DNA of 64,000 nt from Cyathus striatus (lineage: Eukaryota; Basidiomycota; Agaricomycetes; Agaricales; Nidulariaceae), in contig JAOVFP010000009.1 of assembly GCA_025738555.1 (NCBI GenBank), positions 744,001-808,000 of the forward strand. The letters are read 5' to 3'. The notes below the pieces were generated by a model. It saw only the letters and a list, made by a program, of their open reading frames with translations, searched no databases and was not told the DNA's origin. Numbering within the stretch: position 1 is the first letter of the stretch; every line of letters begins with the position of its first letter. The position numbers were made by a program, and so were the translations under genes. Of this stretch, positions 57,503 to 64,000 are shown one piece after another.

Positions 57503-58739
57503 TTTTGTTTTTTGGATATAAAACATGATAGATAATATGGTTTTATGTGGTTTGGGGTTGGGATAGGGTGTTAATACGGTGTGGTGTGGGTGGGTCAAAG
57601 GTGGGGTAGATTATAGCAGGAAGCAAAATCTAAAGAAACGACGCGTCAGCTCGAGTGAGTTTATATAGACCAGTACTGAATAGACACATTCAGTGAATCA
57701 TACCACTTGTTGAATGGTAGCACTGAATTGGTGGACGAGCGTCGACGTCATGGAAGTAACATATGTCACGCGAACACCCTCATAAATTGAGAGTAAGTAA
57801 TACATTGAAGTTATTTAGACCAAAAAAATAAAAGGATCGAATACGACAATGCTACTTTACAATTGACAGTAGAGTACAATATTGTGCCTTCCACATACTT
57901 TGGGCTTAATGTTTTCAATTGTTTATGTTTGTACCAGAAATTTGTTATGTTATTACTTCGTAAGTGTGTTCTCGGTTCAACTGAGCATGGGAACTACGTT
58001 GGAAATAATAAAGTTCTGCGAAAGTGGGCTTTAGATGACAATTATTACATGATTTATATCTGTTATTTTTACTTCTGCATAGGTAGTTGCATGTTATAAT
58101 ATCGATATATGTTGTGAGTAGTGAGAAAATAGACAACTCCAGATTTTATAGCGCAACCGAACACTATAGTGACGAATTGTTTTGGTAACGGTTACGGTTT
58201 ACCAGTTAGCATTAGTAATCAATATAATTTTTATTTACATAACGCTCTGGATTCTGAAGATCTGAAGATCGTAATTAGCTGTCCATTCAAAACTGGAACA
58301 TGAATTTGTATTAGTATAATAGATATTGTTATTTGCTATTGGATATTACAATTAACTGTTTATTTCTACGTAGACTCTTAAAGTACTGGATACATTACCA
58401 GGTATGACATGTCTTGTGATACATGACTCGTGGTATGATCAGTCATCTTATGGATTTCTAGACCTCATAATAAGTTATGGTAGGTCTAAAATTGTAATGG
58501 GGATAGAAACTGAAGTGAATGCTTGACTTTAAGGAAGGTAGCGGAGTATCTTCAAATGTAACGTAAACAAACGAAGGAATTAGTTACATTTCAGAGCACA
58601 CAGGAAGCTATATAATGCTCTGAAAAATTTCGTCCTCGATTATATGCCATGTGAGGCAGCTCGTGCATTAAGGCATTAAAATACACTTCAATGCATTGCA
58701 TGGAGGATTCAGTTTTCGTGACATAGGACTAGTGATACG
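57503..58739. other. Intergenic, AT-rich
   Basis: No gene recognised. The first part presumably holds the promoter of the minus-strand orphan gene. Confidence 0.45.
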
Positions 58740-59159
58740 CACATACTATATTTTATCTATTACTTATTTCATGGAACTGTCTTATACGTACCTGCTGCTA
58801 TATTTTGTGCATTTATTATCTACAGAAATCGGTATTGTTCGCGCAACGCGCATTGATCATCATCACATTTGAGCTTGTCCGAATATAATACAACGATCGC
58901 GTTCAAAGTTTCATAAATTTCGGGTCCATATAAACTTAGCAGCGCATTCTGATGCTAATTTCAAAATGTGAACCCCTTCCCACTAGCGAAAAGAGCACGG
59001 AAGGACCACCAGATACGAATCATCGAGATAACGGAGTGATATAGAAATTCGACAAGCAGTCGTTCAACTCGTACAGTGTTTCACCAGATCGAAAACAGCA
59101 CGTCCAGAATTTATGACACGGGCCACCGAATAGATATTTAGTCGCAACGTACTCCCGCC

Positions 59160-59660
59160 TGCATCACTCCAGGGAGGGTTTTCCAGATAGAAATTCAATT
59201 CCATATCCAGATCGAACCACGATATCGATATCGTTGTTTCCACTATGATTTTCGGGCAATAAATCTACAGGGGCGTTCGTTGGTGCAATTCCCGGATATT
59301 CGTATTAGACCCAGGACACAAAGAACAGTCTTTCACCACGGTAACCAAGACAAGCCACACTTCACTCCAAGCGTTTTGAACCTAATTCCAGGTCCTAAGA
59401 ATAAATAAAAATCCATATCCGAACCAAGATATCGACAACGTTCCATCCACCACGGTATTTGAGACAAGCCAATCCGAAATCCCAGGAACACATCCGTGTC
59501 CGACCGGAGGTATCGATATCGTTCTTTCCACCAGGTACATTGAAGTGTCTTAATAGCAGTCCCAGATCCCAAGAATATCTGGAGAAAGACTGTTCGCCTT
59601 CGTGGTATTTGAACATTGACCAGAATCAGCGATCTTCACGCAGAATCATATAACGAACGA
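59160..59660. repeat. Diverged tandem repeats of about 110 bp
   Basis: Counterpart of 51100-51760, with the same CCAGATCCCAAGAATAT and ACGGTATTTGAGACAAGCC words at similar spacing. Confidence 0.6.
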
Positions 59661-59751
59661 GATCATTATTAGTACTATTAGTCTCGGTATCGACATGCAA
59701 AAAAAAAAAAAAGGACACAGCAATTACCACCAAACGTTCCTCAAGTCACCT

Positions 59752-62700
59752 TCAACCCCAATGACTTCGAAGCACACGGTCCAATCCCGAAACAATCTTC
59801 TCAACGATAAACTTCGATCTCGCGTTAATTGCAGACTCCAGAGCCCAGATAACTTCTGGACGTTCAATGGTGCCTTGATCGTTAAACACCCCACCCACCA
59901 ACAATCCCTTCAACAACCCCCGCTTTAACCTCCCACTGCATATCATGCATTAAATGATGTCCTTTAAGCCAACCCACTTTCAGTCCATTTCAACAGTAAA
60001 GAAGAAAAAGAGAACATACCAGCCCCATTGACAAACTGCAACTCACACCCATCACCATACGCACCCCGAATCGCACGCATGACAGACGGAGTCATCAACG
60101 CATCACACGACCCAGCAACGAGAGCAATCCTTACACATCCCGCCCGTCTCACCTCCCCGGGAAAACGTGAGGTGTTCAATGACACGCTGTGTATCCACGA
60201 ATGGCAACATCATGGTACTGAGCCATATAATACTCTCTTCCTTATTCATCCGGTCCATAAATCCTTCCGGGATCATATCCTCTCCACTGCCGTTGGCGTA
60301 AAGCGACAGTGCATAAGAAACTCCAAAAAAACGCTCTGCTGACTCTGCGTGGGGTGTTGAGTGCTGTAAATGTGTTTCCTAAGAGTGACATGCAGAGGAG
60401 TACTGTTGGATCTATTCGGAGCCAGTTTTGTATCTATCAAAAGTATTTGGTTAAGGAAGGGAAGAGGGAGGGAGGGAGAAGGGGACGAACACGGGTAATC
60501 CACCACTAGGCGGAAACGGGCTTACACATACCATCCCGCGTATCATGTTTTCTTTACGCAGTTGGTGTCCATGACAGTCAAGGACATACTGTGCGAGACC
60601 GCCTCCGGCGGAATGTCCCACCAGCACAGGCGGGAGTGGGTGCACTTGTTCGGAAATGTAGGACAGAACATCTAGTACATCCTTTGCGAAGTAGGATTTG
60701 GGTAGAAGGTGGAAGTAAGCTGGCCAAGTTGAATCCCCATGGCCTGATTCATAATGATTATAACATAGATGGGGAGCGAAGAGGGAGAACGAACCAGAAA
60801 TACGATATCCGTGCGTCTGTTGAGTCACGCGACGAAAGTAGTTAGTTTATTTAATACTTAGAATAGCAATTCCAAATACAATCATAAACTTAATATCCCG
60901 AGGTGTAGATTCAGTAAGTTCGAGGGGTGCAATAATATTCAAGTCCAAATTTAGATCAAGTTAAAAATAGACAAGTTAAACTTAGGCTATTTTCGTTCTC
61001 GCGTCAAAGTATTCAAAGTCAAGTTCAGATTTAATTCGGTATCGCGGTACGTATTTCTCGGTATCAAAACGTCTCGTAACTATATCTGATTCTCGTCTTT
61101 ACACACCCTGTCTATGGGAGGGAAGAATGCCTGGCAGTTCCTGCCGTTTCATTCCCTCCTCGCTCATCTATATACCTTTTCTTATCTACTTACTTACAAA
61201 TTGTGTAGTAATAAATTTATAATTGATCTCCGGTGTTTCCCCGGCCTATGTGTAAGATAGCGCGTCGTCAGCCCCAGTGAAAAATCGGCCTAGGGATATC
61301 AAGCTGTAGCGTGCAAGATATAGTTTCCAGGTTTTTATCAAGGGACATCTAGGGGACTTTGCCGAGACACAAAACTAAGTCTTGGCAGCATTACACATGC
61401 GAAACAGTGGGACGTCTTTAAATCATTTTCATAACAACATCTGGGCATTTCGAGCGACTTCTGGGGTAAACCAGATTGTGAGAGTGCTATCATAAACTTT
61501 CGCTTATGGCATTCATTTCCCATTTCCATCAGTTGCACTTACATATATAATTGCAACGTGCATGCGACAGGCCCTTTCTTTTCGTTCCCACCAACTTCCC
61601 ACCAACTTCTCGCGCCTCACGCAATTCAACTGACACCTTTTCACCCCCCCCCTTCACCTTATCTTCATCTATCTGCGAGCAACACTACACGTCTGGAAGT
61701 GGTCTTTCATAGGTGTGTGGCATAGTATCCTTTCATCTTGATATGTACTCATTTTTGACTCATTTAGTAAATGAACTCGGAACCAGCGAGGGTTTCATTT
61801 GACTTCCCCATATCTCCACTTCAGTTTCGACTCCCAGCAATACTTCTATCCACAATCAATTCATCATCGACGCTCTACCTTTGATAGTTGGTTCACAAGA
61901 TGGTTGTTAGGTTCCGGGTGTGTGGGTTGGTGAAGTGCGGTGTGCGCATGTGCAAGGTATAGTTTCAGTTAATTTTCAGGAATCTACTGCTAACACTACT
62001 TTCTGTTTGTTTAGTTGCATGAAGTTGAGGCTCGCACATAGCAAGTCAGTTGGAATAGTTGGGCTTGGCTAGTATAGTAGTAATGTAGCATTAGATGTAT
62101 TGGATACCGACAATGTACACCAGTAGATAAATTTCCAATATATTTGCTTTTTATTTTCCTTCTATACCTGTACAAATCCCTCGGAAATGCTTCAGCAACA
62201 CATGATACAACTAGAGTAAGTTTACAGTGGCACTAGATATCGCTATATTTGCCAGGAAGTTAACAGCTTGGAAAATCCAACTTATTCTTGGCACTTATCT
62301 AGCCTCGACGTACTTAGATCTTACACGAGAAAAATCGTTATATTCCAGATTTTATTGCGATATCGAGTGACATCTGGTCTTCGATATCACTGGATACCGC
62401 TCGACATCACTAGACCGACTTTTGACTGGGCGTCAGCGCCCAGGCGGCGGTCAGCCAATCGTGCGCATAACCCAGCGCGCTCCCTTTCTGCAACGCGCGC
62501 TCTTTTGAGCGTCCCATCGGTTACCTTCCTAATCGGGTAATCAGCCGATGCGGCAGCGTCATCCGTTCATATCAATTTCATTTATGTCGGCCTCTCGGGT
62601 CGGGTTTCCGCTTCCGCGTGAACTCCTGACCGTTAGGGTACTCGTTCTCTTTCCATTCTTGCTTCCCTTCCCCCTTTCTCGTGCGCTCTCTCTCTCTGTC

Positions 62701-63367
62701 TCGCTTGTCTCAGGGTTTCAGGGTCTCAGGGATTTTAGTAAGTCATCGTGTTTATCTGTACTCCACACTGTGTCGTATTGACTTTGTCATCATTAGTTTA
62801 GTTCTTGGTTTCTTGGTATTCATGTACAGAGTACAACGTCGTGTTTTTAAAGGTAAAAGTGATATGTATTTTATTTGTTTTTAAAGGGGTTTTAAACCAG
62901 TACTAACGCGGAGTTATGTTTTTTAATAGGTTTTGATTTATCCCTTGTTTAATTATGGGAGGCGGCACGGGAACTCAGCCCCTCCCTGCTGTTTCCTCAC
63001 TCGACACGCTAGGTACTGGTATCTCGAAGTCGAGATATAAAGAATTTTTAAATTAGGTACGTTGCTTTCTATTTACATGCGTATCACGTCTAACACCATG
63101 CGCTCCCGTATCCCCCGTGAACGAATAGAATCGGTGCTTTGGCTTTATCTGGTCCTTTGGATGGGTGGGAAACGAGGACTTCAAACTGTCCACTGGACAT
63201 TGGGATAAAGATGCGTTCGATTCCAGCTGGGAGAGATAGAGAAGTGGCCTAGGATGGCGTGGAGGAAAGAGAGTTAGGAGGAGGGGTGTAAATGCTGCTG
63301 CTAGGGCTAGGGATTTCGCTAGTCCCAGTCCTGTAAGAAATTGTTCAGTAAGGGTTTCAAGAGGCAT
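59752..63367 (-). pseudogene. Alpha/beta-hydrolase copy split by a 2.27-kb insertion
   Basis: The N-terminal part (MPLETLTEQFLTGLGLAKSL..., LLLTLFPPRHPRP) lies at 63367-63091. The rest (GHGDSTWPAYFHLLPKSYF, LVGHSAGGGLAQYVL, RIALVAGSCDALMTP, QFVNGAG, VIWALESAINARSKF) lies at 60817-59752. The break falls in the first exon, between APILFVHG-type sequence and AVSLSG. Further damage: a frameshift soon after PRHPRPLL, a T7 run near 60325 where the frame needs T6, and loss of codons around the RERDET-equivalent loop. Unlike the 51923 copy, it keeps the long C-terminus. Not functional. Confidence 0.85.
60818..63086. mobile_element. 2.27-kb TG...CA insertion, candidate solo LTR or non-autonomous LTR element
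   Basis: Comparison with the uninterrupted hydrolase copy at 51923-53238 gives the boundaries. CGTC precedes the insertion (60814-60817) and CGTC follows it (63087-63090). The insertion starts TGTTGAGTCACG and ends TTTACATGCGTATCA. It has no ORF above about 90 codons and no visible terminal repeat inside. TG...CA ends with a 4-5 bp duplication are typical of LTRs, so a long solo LTR or a gutted LTR element is the best guess. Confidence 0.6.
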
Positions 63368-64000
63368 TGTATGGAGAGAATGACAGTGGCGTCTTTATAT
63401 CCATTGTAATGAATGTGTTGTTCGACGTGCTAGGACACCGTGGTACGGCGAAAGTCGGGACATCTTACTGCTAGTTGTCACGACTGCAGCGGCACGCCAA
63501 GCTAGATCGTTGTCAATTAAAGGGCTATCTCCGTTGTACGTGGAAATTACGGTTTCGTGCGGTGTAGTGAGCGAGAGAGTGTGCTGGGGATTGTAGAGAC
63601 GGCGAGGAGGTGGTTAGGAAGGGAAAATGCGAGTGCAAGTGTGAAAGAGGCCTAGGCCGACGGCGGGATGGGAAGTAGTCAGCCGACGCTTATCGGGCCG
63701 CGGCGTATCTCACACGGTTCAATTGCAAGACACGGTCCCACACATCCACTGGCCATGACATCTTCACCAAATGCGTACGCGTAACTATTACTCTGGGAAA
63801 CACACGTCGAGCGCGCGCTCATCGGAAAAAACATCTGAAAGCTGAACTTCATAGGTCTGGGAACGTCACTGGGTGGCTCGTAGTGACAATACGGCACGCT
63901 TGCGACTTTCTATATCATACTAACTGAGGCTATGACCTATGTTCCTTGATGCAACGATTTGTTTGCATTATGATTCATCCCTAAGATAAAGGCAAGTTCA
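63368..64000. other. Upstream part of segmental duplication copy 2
   Basis: Matches 53239-53890, the region upstream of the other hydrolase copy. Contains its promoter but no gene. Confidence 0.5.

Larger units (their letters stand above)
58740..63990. repeat. Segmental duplication, copy 2, enlarged by an insertion
   Basis: Partner of 50690-53890 in direct orientation. It is about 2.27 kb longer because of the 60818-63086 insertion. Confidence 0.8.

Overview
The window looks like an accessory, transposon-rich stretch of a filamentous basidiomycete (Agaricomycetes-like) nuclear genome. The evidence is that conserved genes are broken by many 48-70 nt GT-AG introns, the housekeeping proteins read as fungal (a Ubc1-type E2, PRP38, an ETF beta subunit), secreted fungal-type proteins are present, and Ty3/gypsy, LINE and DNA-transposon remains lie between them. 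I saw no rRNA gene, no convincing functional tRNA gene and no CRISPR array.

Layout. 1-5.5 kb: a 3.1-kb DNA transposon (1213-4313) made almost entirely of the word CACGCTCA/TGAGCGTG, inserted beside a proline/serine-rich orphan gene. 6.6-8.8 kb: a DUF4139 protein. 11.7-12.6 kb: ubiquitin-conjugating enzyme. 15.5-16.1 kb: dead GNAT gene. 17.3-20.8 kb: a secreted glycoprotein gene and the ETF beta gene, each carrying an apparent one-base deletion. 22.2-23.8 kb: a second orphan sharing a C-terminal motif with the 4.4-5.5 kb gene. 25.2 and 38.2 kb: broken and intact copies of a small probable membrane protein. 26.2-31.0 kb: a 4.76-kb element with about 300-bp terminal inverted repeats. 31.9-34.7 kb: PRP38 and an orphan with an internal duplication. 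35.4-36.4 kb: hydrolase and LINE debris. 39.3-40.3 kb: a secreted protein with a possible nuclease-like C-terminus.

40.7-47.6 kb is a degenerate Ty3/gypsy retrotransposon on the minus strand. It contains two younger nested insertions: a 376-bp TA-targeting MITE inside one LTR, and a 523-bp miniature LTR element (TRIM) inside the reverse transcriptase region. Each LTR of the TRIM carries a tRNA-like unit with A box, B box and a T4 terminator. This Cassandra-like arrangement, with a tRNA in place of 5S RNA, is the most interesting object in the window.

48-64 kb is an alpha/beta-hydrolase cluster. One copy is apparently intact (48.3-49.5 kb), one is frameshifted (51.9-53.2 kb), and one is split by a 2.27-kb TG...CA insertion (59.8-63.4 kb). 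The last two lie in a direct segmental duplication of about 3.2 kb. A secreted PEBP-family gene (54.8-55.6 kb) and an orphan (56.7-57.5 kb) sit between them.

Several otherwise well-conserved genes differ from an open frame by one base in a homopolymer. Real decay and uncorrected sequencing indels cannot be told apart here, so those pseudogene calls are conditional.
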